DNA of 64,000 nt from Dermatophagoides farinae (taxonomy: Eukaryota > Arthropoda > Arachnida > Sarcoptiformes > Pyroglyphidae). The notes below the pieces were generated by a model. The model was not told the DNA's origin. It did no database searches and worked only from the letters and a program-made list of their open reading frames with translations. Location: positions 3,785,001 to 3,849,000 of the forward strand of contig NC_134677.1 in the NCBI RefSeq assembly GCF_024713945.1, given 5' to 3'. This document shows, piece after piece, positions 39,563 through 49,681 of this stretch. Position 1 is the first letter of the stretch; every line of letters begins with the position of its first letter. A program made the translations under genes and the position numbers.

Positions 39563-40729
39563 ATGAAAAGTATGATGAGAACCAATCAACAAACCAGTGA
39601 TTATGCATTGTCATATTGTCGGGATGGTATTGGATCGACATCAGCAGCATCAGCTATTGGTGCTGAATATTCTAGACATCAACAACGGAATCTTTTCCAA
39701 TTAATTAGCCGTAATTCTATGCCATTTCAAATTGTCAAATATGTATTGCTCATCCTTAACATAATGATAGTTGCAACCACAGCCATAGTCACCATAATCG
39801 TATGTCTATTGCCAACAATAATCTATGAGAAGAAATTAGCTTTGGATAATGCAAGTGCATTTCTCAAAACTGGAAATCTACAACAGCAACAGCAATTGAA
39901 TTATGATCGGCGATCATTGGATGAACATGAATTGATCCAATTATCAGCACAAGAAATCGATACGATCCGTTTGGTTCGATATTTCATCTTAGCATTATCA
40001 TCATTAATCATACTGAATCAAACATTGGCTGTATATGGCTTGTTTAAAGAACGATCATTTAACATATTGATTAGTACCGTAGTCATTGGATTGATTGGCC
40101 AATTAAGCTTATTTGTATTACCGGCAAGCATATTCATATTGATAACCATTTATTTAATTTTCAGCATTAGCTATGTTATTATATTAAATCATCTGAATCT
40201 AATGGTACGTGAACCTCAAATACGTCAACAAGTGACATCAAGAGCACCATCGATAGAACCATCACAACGAACTTGTTGCTGTCGATGTAAATCCTGCCAA
40301 TGTATGAATGTAATGACAAATCAATCAGTTGGATCTGCGATCATTGACAATGTACTTGTAAATCGAAAAGCATCGATTCATACAAATCACTTACCACAGC
40401 CGTCTTCTTCGTCATATCCAAATAATCAAGTTCCATATTACTATGGATCATTAGGCCGTGGTAAATCTCGTAATGCAGAATTAAGACCCGGTTCGATTAA
40501 TCAATCAACATCTGTGGCCAACAGTGAAAATATCTACGCACAGCGACCACCAATTCATCATCATTCGCATTCACGAAGTCCAGGACTACGTCCGACCAAT
40601 AAATGTTCTAATATGAATCTAGTCGACACCATTTCAGGTGGTTTCCAATCACGAAAAGAAATGACACCCACGCCAACAACAACAAATTATTTTGCCTTTG
40701 AAATGTCCAAAGATACTGATATTATATGA
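39563..40729 (+). CDS. Four-helix (tetraspan-like) membrane protein, paralogue of the divergent neighbour
   Basis: Single coding exon of 388 codons; ATG 39563 is in frame (a TTG precedes it). A short ATG-initiated frame at 39556 overlaps it and could act as an upstream ORF. Helices lie at about 58-84, 139-161, 166-187 and 188-208, with a short loop (85-137) holding a Gln run. The tail is long and cytosolic-looking: Cys-rich CCCRCKSCQC at 238-247, a possible palmitoylation or metal-binding cluster, then a Ser/Pro/His-rich region with ENIYAQRPP. LNQTLAVYGLFKE (151-163) matches LNQVLGLIGVIRK of the minus-strand protein, both at the end of helix 2, and spacing to helices 3 and 4 is alike. The two look like diverged paralogues arranged head to head. 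I do not recognise the family and assign no function. Confidence 0.85.
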   Translation: MKSMMRTNQQTSDYALSYCRDGIGSTSAASAIGAEYSRHQQRNLFQLISRNSMPFQIVKYVLLILNIMIVATTAIVTIIVCLLPTIIYEKKLALDNASAFLKTGNLQQQQQLNYDRRSLDEHELIQLSAQEIDTIRLVRYFILALSSLIILNQTLAVYGLFKERSFNILISTVVIGLIGQLSLFVLPASIFILITIYLIFSISYVIILNHLNLMVREPQIRQQVTSRAPSIEPSQRTCCCRCKSCQCMNVMTNQSVGSAIIDNVLVNRKASIHTNHLPQPSSSSYPNNQVPYYYGSLGRGKSRNAELRPGSINQSTSVANSENIYAQRPPIHHHSHSRSPGLRPTNKCSNMNLVDTISGGFQSRKEMTPTPTTTNYFAFEMSKDTDII

Positions 40730-41253
40730 CAAATTTGATCGACAATCTGATTTTAATCTGGGTCCAAAATAAAATCTTTTAAATTCATTCGAATATTGTC
40801 GAATAATTCCTGTATCAATTAATAACGGTTCATACTTTTGATTTATACAAAAGTGTGACTTGTCGCATATGAAATTGTTCATTTTCAAAAACACACCATA
40901 TTCTTCACTCATATTTATCATCTGTAAATATATTTTGTGGTGACGTAGTTATTTATCATTTGGTGGATTATTTTTTTGTGATTAGATATTTCAAATTTGC
41001 TTGCATTCAAGGTACCTGTATATTATAAATCAACAGTCCGAAAAATAACCGTTTTTTCTGATTAGAGCTTAGACAGTTGAAATTGCACTTGAACATCCAT
41101 GAAAGAGTCGAGTCTTCTAATTTTGATATCACAATAAACAATACCGATTAAATTGCATTTTTTTAGTGAAGTTTATATTTTCGTTCACTCATTTTATTTA
41201 TTTACATTTTGTTTAGATTTTGTTTCATTTATATAAATTAATATTGTTAAAAC

Positions 41254-42618
41254 ATGTTCTATCGTCTAATCATTCGTAAACATCTTTTCGTTCCAGTTTT
41301 ATCGGCTGTTCATCATATCCCAGGAAACCATTTTTCTTCTATTCGTTATTATTATTCACCAAGCAGATTACTGTCAAGCAATACGACAAAAATGGCTTCA
41401 TTGAACAAAGAAGAAACTGCTCGATACAGTCGTCAAATGTTATGTCCAGAAATTGGAAAAAAGGGTCAACTTCGTTTGAAGTCTAGCTCCGTTCTTGTTG
41501 TTGGTGCCGGTGGTCTTGGTTGTCCATCATCGTTATATTTGACTGCAGCTGGTATAGGCCGATTAGGATTAATCGACAGCGATGTTGTTGATACTAGTAA
41601 TTTACATCGACAAACATTACATTCGGAAGCTACAATTGGACAACCAAAAACAGATTCAGCTGTGGATCGTCTTCGACAATTGAATTCAAATGTCGAATTT
41701 GAAAAACATCAAGTTCGATTATCGGCCGAAAATGCAATGAACATTATCAAAAATTATGATATTGTCATTGACGGTACTGATAATCCAATGGCTCGCTATC
41801 TTTTGAGTGATGTCTGCGTTCTTCTCAAAAAACCAATGGTCAGCGGTTCGGCTTTACAATGGGAAGGTCAATTAACTGTCTACAATTACGATGAAGACAC
41901 TCCTTGTTACAGATGCCTTTTTCCTAAACCACCAGCACCAGGAACTGTGACCAATTGTGCTGATGGCGGCGTCATTGGTGTCGTACCTGGAATTATTGGT
42001 AATATTCAAGCATTGGAAGCTATCAAAATAGCTGCGGGATTGAAACCTTCATATGCTGGAACATTGTTGCTTTTCGATGGTCTTACCGGTCAATTTCGTA
42101 AAGTCGAACTTCGAAAACGAAAAGATGATTGCGTAAGCTGCGGAAATAATCCGACTATCACTAAAGAACTGATCGATTATGATGCATTTTGTGGAATCAA
42201 ATGCGATTCAGCTCAACAATTGAAAATTCTTGAACCAGAAGAACGAGTGACGGTTGAAGAATATAAACAGGTTCTTGACTCAAACGAACCACATTTATTG
42301 ATTGATGTTCGTCCTCAATTGCAGCAAGATATAGTTAAATTGGACAACGCAATTTCTATTCCGCTTGGCCAGATAGTTAAAGGGGACGGAATCGATAAAA
42401 TCACTACATTGATTGGCGAAAAATTGGATCAAACTTCAGATGTAAAAAAGAAAATCTTTTTTATGTGTCGACGAGGCAATGCATCTCAAAAGGCTGTCCG
42501 TGAATTGAAAAATCGGCTTGGCACCAAAATTGAAGATGATAATCTTGAAATCAAAGATGTCATCGGAGGTATTAGCAAATGGGGTGAAAAGATTGATCCA
42601 GAAATGCCAATGTATTAA
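41254..42618 (+). CDS. MOCS3: Adenylyltransferase and sulfurtransferase MOCS3 (UBA4)
   Basis: Intronless, 454 codons. The protein activates the C-terminal glycine of the ubiquitin-like carriers URM1 and MOCS2A by adenylation. It then thiocarboxylates them, serving tRNA wobble-uridine thiolation and molybdopterin synthesis. The E1-like domain spans about 54-300: nucleotide-binding GAGGLGCP at 84-91, TDNPMARY at 175-182, E1 cysteine C235 in TNCADGG, and zinc pairs C218/C221 and C293/C296. The rhodanese domain spans about 330-454 with the active-site loop CRRGNASQ, C405. Residues 1-46 are Arg/His/Tyr/Ser-rich without acidic residues and resemble a mitochondrial presequence. Met47 (MASLNKEE) sits where a cytosolic form would start, giving 408 residues. 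Family identity is very secure; the functional start is open. Confidence 0.96.
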   Translation: MFYRLIIRKHLFVPVLSAVHHIPGNHFSSIRYYYSPSRLLSSNTTKMASLNKEETARYSRQMLCPEIGKKGQLRLKSSSVLVVGAGGLGCPSSLYLTAAGIGRLGLIDSDVVDTSNLHRQTLHSEATIGQPKTDSAVDRLRQLNSNVEFEKHQVRLSAENAMNIIKNYDIVIDGTDNPMARYLLSDVCVLLKKPMVSGSALQWEGQLTVYNYDEDTPCYRCLFPKPPAPGTVTNCADGGVIGVVPGIIGNIQALEAIKIAAGLKPSYAGTLLLFDGLTGQFRKVELRKRKDDCVSCGNNPTITKELIDYDAFCGIKCDSAQQLKILEPEERVTVEEYKQVLDSNEPHLLIDVRPQLQQDIVKLDNAISIPLGQIVKGDGIDKITTLIGEKLDQTSDVKKKIFFMCRRGNASQKAVRELKNRLGTKIEDDNLEIKDVIGGISKWGEKIDPEMPMY

Positions 42619-43172
42619 TGGATTTATTCAATCGACCAAAACAAATTCCGTCCAAAAAAATCTTTCTCTCCAGAAAATTATTAATTATCCAAAAGATGGC
42701 ATCACATTCTGCTGCTACCGAAAAAGTTCATATGATTTCGTTTTATTTTTTTTTTATTAGTATTTGCACTGTAATACTCTTATTATTAACATTGTGAGTG
42801 CGTTTTATGATTATGATGAAACATGCACCCTAATGATGACGGTTTCACATTTGTCACAAGTTTATTTTTATTCTTTTGTTGTTAAATCAATAATGATGAT
42901 TAAATTACCCTCAACGATTTTCCTTCACAATATAGTGAAATTTTTAACAAGAAATAACAATCATGTTTGAAAACTTGACCATTGATTGAGCTATACTCAT
43001 CATCATCATTTATCTTTATATATTATATATATAATATAAAATAGAATCGTGTTCACATTTCAAGGTTCATCGATTCGATTGTTTAGTCATTCATCTCGTA
43101 TTGCTGTTTTTATTTATTTTTATCTGTATATGTTGAAGATATCACGGACATTGGACAATTAGAATATATCCA

Positions 43173-45738
43173 ATGATTTCAAATTGTTTAATGATTTTAT
43201 TAATCGGAATCCTTGTCATCTTGCTTTCGTTAGCCGTATTATTTATGTTAATTTCGCCATCTCGTTATAACATTATTCCAGATAATAGGATATCGAAATT
43301 TTTTTATCATTTAAGTTTGTTGGATAATTTTCATCTTAATTCTAGGCAAAAAATGTTGACCAAATTTACGTTGATATTTTTGCTTGCATTTATTCTGGTT
43401 GCAATATTCGTTTCAAGTTTTCTACATTTAATCAATACTGAAGATGATTACAATAATCATTTTCAAATAAATCAAACGCAAATCCTTAATGACCATGTAC
43501 AAATTGATGATAAATATGAAAATCTCTTCTGGTTCATCCATATTTCCGATACTCATCTAAGTTATTTTCGTGATCATGACCGTAAGACTGGCATGATTGA
43601 ATTCTGTCGTTCAGTGATACCTATAATTCAACCTAGTGTCCTTGTATTGACCGGTGATATTACCGATGCTCGAACCAAGTTTCCGCTCGGATCCGAACAG
43701 TATCGTGAGGAATGGATCATGTATAAGGATGTCCGTGAACAATGTTTGAAAGCAAATCCTGATCTAAAATGGCTTGATATCAAAGGAAATCATGGTATGT
43801 TATCAAAATTGAGTTTTATGCCATAAAATTAATCTATAATAATATTGTCTTCTATGCAGATACTTTCAATAGTTATAAGAATCACAACGATTTTAATAAT
43901 TTTACTGTTCAATCAAATATGTCTGCGGATGGTCGATCTTATCGTTATGAATACAAAGCAAGCGATGGAAATTTTTATTCATTCATTGGCGCTGATGCAT
44001 GCCTTAAGCCTGGTGTTCGTAGACCATTCAATTTCGTTGGTCAATTTGAAGAGAGTGAATTAAATAAATTGAGTAAATTCAAAGAAGATAGTCGTGTATC
44101 TACCTACACCATTTGGTATGGCCACTATCCAACTGCTTCCATCTACAATCGAGAAAGTTTTCGCAAAATTATTAATGGCCCTTATTTGTGTGGCCATTAT
44201 CATACCATTCATGGATTGGTACCGAATATGATCACCACCCAACAGCAAGGATATCTTGAAGCCGAAACTGGTGATTGGAAAGATTATAGAATTTTTCGAA
44301 TCGTTGCCATTGATCATGGATTATTCACATTCTCAAATTACTATTACCGACCTCATCACCAACAGCCATTGATTGTAATCACTAATCCTCGTTCCATTCT
44401 ACATCAAATGGAACATTTGGAACCATTCTGGCGAACAGCCAATTCAACCCATATTCGAGCGCTAATTTTTTCACATAGACAAATCATCGATGCCAAAGCT
44501 TATATAACAAAACAGCAAAAATTTAACCGTGATGAAGTTCTTGAAACATTCGAACTGAAACAGATACGTGATTCTCTATGGGTTAGCCCTTGGTCACCGA
44601 ATAAATACTCTAAGGGATTGTATTTTATAACTGTGATAACTTCGGTATGTGTGTGACATTTTTTATTGAATATCATATATTATTTACTTCTAATCCAAAA
44701 CCATTCATTGAAAAGGATGATCATTATTCCAATCAATTGACTGTACCGTTCTCGTTGGATCGCTCAAAGTCGGAATTTTCATTTTTAGCTCGATTGATTT
44801 TACGATTTGATTTTCGAACGATTGTAAGTGATATGAAATTATCATTGTTAAAATTATCAAATTTTTTTTATATAAAAAAACAGACCATGTTTTTATATTC
44901 CTGGGGATTCTTTATGGCTACTCTTCCATTAATATTTCTACGAATTTTCACATCAAATGATGATAATTATATCAAATATATGTGCAATCTTTCTCGACGT
45001 CGCTACATTCGCAAAGTGATTTTCAAATTATTTTTGCTATCACATCAAGATAAATTATTCTATCCAATCATAATCTTGCCTTTCTATTCATTGGTTGGTC
45101 CTTGGTTTCTGGCATTTTTGGTTTCTGATTATGTTGGAATTGTGTTTGCCTGGGGTCAGTTTATTGATGGAACTTTTCTTCCAGTCGGTTTTACATTTGT
45201 TTTTGCCGCAATTTTCGTAAGTTATTAACTCTATTTTTTATCTAATGGATATATAGAAGATTTATCTTTTTTTACAGATATTGATCTTCCATTTACCATT
45301 CATGGTTGGTCTGTCAATTGTCGTTTATCTTCGCTATGTTGAAATTGAAAAGAATGATCAAAATGGTAATGAACATTCCGATGACAGCCCAAGAACGATG
45401 AGAATAAGCTCAAACCGAATCTTTAAAAAGATGTATTTCTACGCTTTTATCTGTGTCATTTTAACTGCTTTTCAGGTAATTGCTTCATCCATTCTGCTCA
45501 AGTTTTAATTCATGTTTTTTTTTATCATCAGTTTTTTACTGCTCTCATCTTCTACACGTCTTATGGTTTCTTGGCATTTATCACTAATTTTTATGTATGG
45601 TCTTGTCTAGTTTATTTGATGTTGGTCAAATTTGCATTAAATCTGGATGGCCATAATTTTAAACTGATGGCCAAAAAAATGACATATCAACCATGTAGTC
45701 AAACTCGAAATAATATAAATGATGATGAACAAAATTGA
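43173..45738 (+). CDS. TMEM62: TMEM62-like transmembrane metallophosphoesterase
   Basis: Six exons: 43173-43794, 43860-44644, 44716-44823, 44884-45216, 45278-45475, 45532-45738. Introns are 65, 71, 60, 61 and 56 nt, all GT-AG, and phases agree (first phase 1, the rest phase 0). The product is about 750 residues. The order is two N-terminal membrane segments, a calcineurin-like phosphoesterase domain, a beta-rich section, then a multi-helix C-terminal membrane domain. Metal-binding motifs are visible: SDTHLSYF (DxH), LTGDITDA (GDxxD), GNHD rebuilt across the first intron, YGHYP, and CGHYHTIHG (GHxH). TMEM62 has no settled substrate in animals, so only a membrane-bound metallophosphoesterase role is claimed. 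It is longer than human TMEM62 (about 640 residues), partly through the extra N-terminal segment. The ORF stays open through the 60-nt third intron, so its retention would still be in frame. Confidence 0.9.
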
Positions 45739-46483
45739 AAATTATCCTATTCACCCTTATGCCGATATTATATTATTTTGTATTATATATTTTTTTCAAA
45801 AATAACTAATTTCCCTAACAAATTTCAAGGTTTTATCATCTGTTATAGCCAGACTAATACTAATTAATTATTTCGAATTTTAACATAAAAGGTCTTGATG
45901 ACCAAAATAATTTTTTTTATGATAAGACACTTGGATTCTATCCATGCAATCATTCATCATGAATAATAATGATTGATAACAAGGATACATATTGATAAAA
46001 GTGATAACTGTGATCACTTGTCTCCAAGCCGTAATAATCATCTGTCAATTAAGTCATGATTATTTTATTTGTCCTCCAAAATTTAAATTATTATTATTAT
46101 ATTTAAAAAACATGAAATTAGCCCAAAAAGAATAAATCTGATATTTTAGAATTCAATCATGATAGGTTAGAATCCAGGTGTCCAATAATCATTATTTATC
46201 AAAATTAAATCAATATATCATATTTAGCTGTCATTCATCATTGGCATCAAGGATTTCATTAATGACCATGTTACAAATTTAACACATGTGCCCTTCAATC
46301 TCAAATACAAATAATTCAATAACAATATTGTAGAGAATATGACAACAAAATGATGCGTTCATTAATCATATAGGATTCATTTCCGTACTAAAATCATTTG
46401 GTAACAGGTAGGGTGTTATAAATAAATAAATATAAAAAAATTTAAACATCAATTTTTTGCCATTATTAAACAGATTATTAAAT
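45739..46483. other. Intergenic, TMEM62 to first cystatin
   Basis: About 745 bp of AT-rich sequence with no coding frame or RNA gene seen. It presumably holds the TMEM62 3'UTR and the promoter and 5'UTR of the first cystatin. CAG at 46471-46473, just before the cystatin ATG, could be a 5'UTR splice acceptor. Confidence 0.4.
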
Positions 46484-46873
46484 ATGAATTCATTAGCCAT
46501 CATCATCTGTATACTATGTTGCTCATTGATTTTCATTGCCAAAGCAATAATACCCGGTGGTCTTAGCCGAATACCAACGAACGATATCAACATGCTTTTG
46601 GCATTAATACCACTGGAACGTGAAATGGATCATCGATGGAATTCGCCTAAAATTCATCGTATCGTACGAATACGAAGAGCTTATTCACAAATAGTATCCG
46701 GTGTTAAATACTATGTGGTTTTCGATTTTCATGAAACCGAATGTTATAAGACTGAAGAATGGAAGTTATCATCATGTAGAATTATTGGCAATAATCATGT
46801 TTGTCATGCACATATATGGGTTCAAGCTTGGAAGGGCAAAAATAAATTGGTATATTTTTCTTGCTTTAATTAA
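46484..46873 (+). CDS. Secreted cystatin (cysteine protease inhibitor), copy 1
   Basis: 129 residues from ATG 46484; an in-frame TTG further up is not used. A hydrophobic signal peptide covers about 1-21. Family marks are the N-terminal GG (after AIIP), the first-loop motif QIVSG (QxVxG) followed by VKYYV, and the second-loop Trp in VQAWKGK in place of the usual PW. Four cysteines follow the first loop, fitting the two disulfides of type 2 cystatins. Such proteins block papain-like proteases (cathepsins B, H, L) outside cells or in lysosomes; in mites they may regulate gut or endogenous cysteine proteases, which is inference. The coding region is intronless. It is tandem with a second copy 0.85 kb downstream on the same strand; the two share LEREMD, the QxVxG region and QAW. 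Confidence 0.9.
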   Translation: MNSLAIIICILCCSLIFIAKAIIPGGLSRIPTNDINMLLALIPLEREMDHRWNSPKIHRIVRIRRAYSQIVSGVKYYVVFDFHETECYKTEEWKLSSCRIIGNNHVCHAHIWVQAWKGKNKLVYFSCFN

Positions 46874-47725
46874 AAAAAAATAAAAATGATTACAATAATG
46901 ATTAATCTCCAATCCAAATGATTGCTATGTGATTCATGAAAAAAATTAATTTCGCCTGCAGTTAAGATTCCATAATAAGATTAGAGCATGTTTGAATGAA
47001 TCACATAAATAATAAAGACAAAATTTCAATACATTTTTGAAACATAACGTTTGTGTGTAATATTTGAAAAAAAACAATTTTACCATACCGATTTAACGAC
47101 TAACATATGGCAATGAGAATATTATCGATCATTTTTCTGATGAATCAATAATGATAACAGAACCTGTATATAAGTGGTCTTCAACTTATTTTTGGCTCAC
47201 AAGCGGTTTCATGTTTTGTTTCTGGTCAATTTATCATTGGAAATAAAAGTATGTAGCAAATGTCATTACAATTAATTGAAAAAGTAGATGACTTAACCGT
47301 TGCTTAAGTGTAAAAACTAACTCAAATAGGGCGGATTGATTTTGGTTATGACTGATCAACTTATTTGTCTGAGACAATTTAAAATTCTTTGTGGATCCGT
47401 GTTTGGAAATCACTGTTGTTAAATACACAAGCTGGCTTTTGGATACTGATTTACTTATTGCTGTATTTTGTTTTTGTTGTCGTTGTTGTGATCGGTTAGC
47501 GTTATATGATCATTATCTCGTAGTGTATATTGATGCAACATTGATTTTAATCGATGTACGTTGTTTATGTTTTAATAACTTGTCGTCCGAGCCAATTGTA
47601 AATGGTATAGATATATAAATATCACGAACGCCCTTGTAATTTAATTTTTCATCGAGTGAAAAAGTCTTTTAAAAATTCTGTTTACGTGTTTACTTTAACA
47701 AATCAACCAAATAAATTGGAACAAA
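46874..47725. other. Intergenic, between the two cystatins
   Basis: About 850 bp, AT-rich. A 75-codon open frame at 47391-47618 has no recognisable domain or signal peptide and is not called. The promoter of the second cystatin should lie here. Confidence 0.4.
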
Positions 47726-48142
47726 ATGAAATCGATATTCTTTTGCTTTGCCATCTTTACATCATGTGCCCAAGTTTATGTTTTTGGTGCTCAAAATAAA
47801 CAATCAGTGCCAATCGCTGGAGGCATTAGTGCCACTTCACCGGATCGCTTTCATATAGTCGTACCAACATTGATCGCTTTGGAACGTGAAATGGACGGGA
47901 AAATGGATTCACCATACATTCATCGTGTAAACAAAATTAAAGATCTTAAAACACAGGTGGTTGCTGGAATTCGATATTATGTCAAGTTTGATTTTGGACA
48001 AACTAGTTGCTTGAAGAATGCGACCACTGTTGATGGTATCGGTCAATGTAATGATGTTACTAAAACGCATAAATGTGAAGCCGATATCTGGGAACAGGCA
48101 TGGCTTGACCAACGTGATCTTCTTAATTTTAAATGTGTTTAA
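47726..48142 (+). CDS. Secreted cystatin (cysteine protease inhibitor), copy 2
   Basis: 138 residues. A signal peptide covers about 1-21. The mature part carries AGG near its start, the QxVxG motif as QVVAG followed by IRYYV, and QAWLDQ as second loop. Four cysteines lie after the first loop. It shares the block LEREMD, the His-Arg stretch before QxVxG, and the overall spacing with copy 1, so the two arose by tandem duplication. They differ widely elsewhere, which suggests an old duplication or fast divergence. Relative to copy 1 it has a longer N-terminus with a polar Gln/Ser/Pro stretch. The target protease is not predictable. Its 3' end faces the 3' end of the BAG2-like gene about 200 bp away. 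Confidence 0.92.
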   Translation: MKSIFFCFAIFTSCAQVYVFGAQNKQSVPIAGGISATSPDRFHIVVPTLIALEREMDGKMDSPYIHRVNKIKDLKTQVVAGIRYYVKFDFGQTSCLKNATTVDGIGQCNDVTKTHKCEADIWEQAWLDQRDLLNFKCV

Positions 48143-48347
48143 TTAACTCTCACAAGCTCTTGTAATGATTCTGTAAATGGATTCTATCTTTAATAAGCTT
48201 TCGAACTTGTTATTACTATTATTTCTTATGTTTCTGTGGATTTAAAAAAATGTTGGCTACACGAAATACAATAAAAAATACAATAAAAATAGCAAAAAGT
48301 AAATCTTTATTGATGAAATATAAGAGCGAGGATCTTTGTGGATCAAA

Positions 48348-49681
48348 TCATTTCTTTTCAATTTGTTCCAAAAAATGGTTCAATTTCTTTTTGATCATTT
48401 TTTGATCTTCCAACGAACAATCTATGACAATTTTTTGAAAACGTTCATCAATAGGAACGAGTAGTTCATGATTTTTATCCAGTGAATCATCTGATGTACA
48501 AGAACTGACATATGTTAAGCATTTTTTCTTGGCAATAATTTTGCCCTCCTGTACCAGAATCACTTTCAATGCATCAATATATTTGTTAGCTATTTCGAAT
48601 GCTTCAATCTGGCTGGATGAACGCATCGGTTTAATGATGATGTTGACACTTTCTAATCGATGTAATAAATCTTCCGTAGTTGCATGAATGTCTTGAAGAT
48701 CGACTATTGAATCATCGTCATAGAAATAGGATATAAATAATTATAATTCTAAAATAAAAATTCAAATTTTACTAACCTTCGGTGAATGATGAAAAACTTG
48801 ATGCTGGTGATTTCGATTCAATCTTATTCAATGCATCGAATAATTTGTTTTTCTCTTCTAATAATTCGAATGCAATTTCTCGTAAGAAAACTATACGCTT
48901 CTCAACTTGGTCTAATGTTTTTAGCACATCATCTTTCATTATTGGAACATTTGGGTCGTTAAGCGAAAATCGTTGCATTTGTTTGGTCGTCATTGTTGGT
49001 GCATTCGTTTGCATTTTTATTTTATGTTTATTGTCTGAGGATGATGTTGATGTTTCGCCATAAAAATCATTTGTTTGTAGCTGAGATGATTTTCCTGAAT
49101 ACAAGCGATTTGCACTTGATGATCGACGAATATCTCGAAGTCGTGTTTCAGGAGTATGATTATAATGGTGATTAGGATTTGTGCTAGCTGTGGATGAATA
49201 AGATGATTCATAACCAGATGATATTGGGGAATGACATCGTTCATTACTGGATTGGCTAAGACTGTTCATTCGTGACAACATTCTTGACAATGTTGGATCT
49301 GGTGATGATATTCGAAGATTGATTCGAGGATTAAATGATGATTGATAGTTGAAATGTTGTTTTATATTAGATGGTGATCGGCTAGTTTTTGGAACGGTAG
49401 ATTCATTTTCACCACTATGAGAAATTGAACGAAATATTGGTATAATACGAGTTCGTTCATTATTCATGGTACAAGGATTTTTATCTATATGTTCAGATGA
49501 TATCTATAGGGATTCGCATAATTAACGAATGGTTATGAAGAGAATGATAATTTTCAATAAAACAACTAACCTTGATAATTGATTTTCGCAACGCAGAATT
49601 ATTTGATGGCAATGTCGGGGGTAATCTAGAAGGAGTGGACGATATAGGTGTCCCACTCCTATCATTTCGTAATATTTCCAT
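48348..49681 (-). CDS. BAG2-like co-chaperone regulator with long Ser-rich N-terminus
   Basis: Three exons on the minus strand: 49571-49681, 48777-49503, 48348-48703. Introns are 67 and 73 nt and phases match (0, then 1; the second joins GAAG to TCGATC). The product is 397 residues. Positions 1-225 are low-complexity Ser/Arg/Asn/Pro. A coiled coil (231-266, LDQVEKRIVFLREIAFELL) aligns with the start of BAG2. The C-terminal block RFQKIVIDCSLEDQKMIKKK matches BAG2 [20 protein letters not shown] as I know it. BAG2 binds the Hsp70 nucleotide-binding domain, drives ADP release and inhibits the ubiquitin ligase CHIP. Human BAG2 is 211 residues, so this protein adds about 190 residues in front and lacks the last 30 or so. 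Start at 49681 is the first ATG of an open first exon; a shorter form from Met50 is possible. Confidence 0.85.

Noticed and set aside
43845-44063. Plus-strand 72-codon frame within TMEM62
   Set aside because: It overlaps exon 2 in another frame; the metallophosphoesterase frame explains the sequence.
47391-47618. 75-codon frame between the cystatins
   Set aside because: No signal peptide, no QxVxG motif and no similarity to its neighbours; a chance frame is likely.
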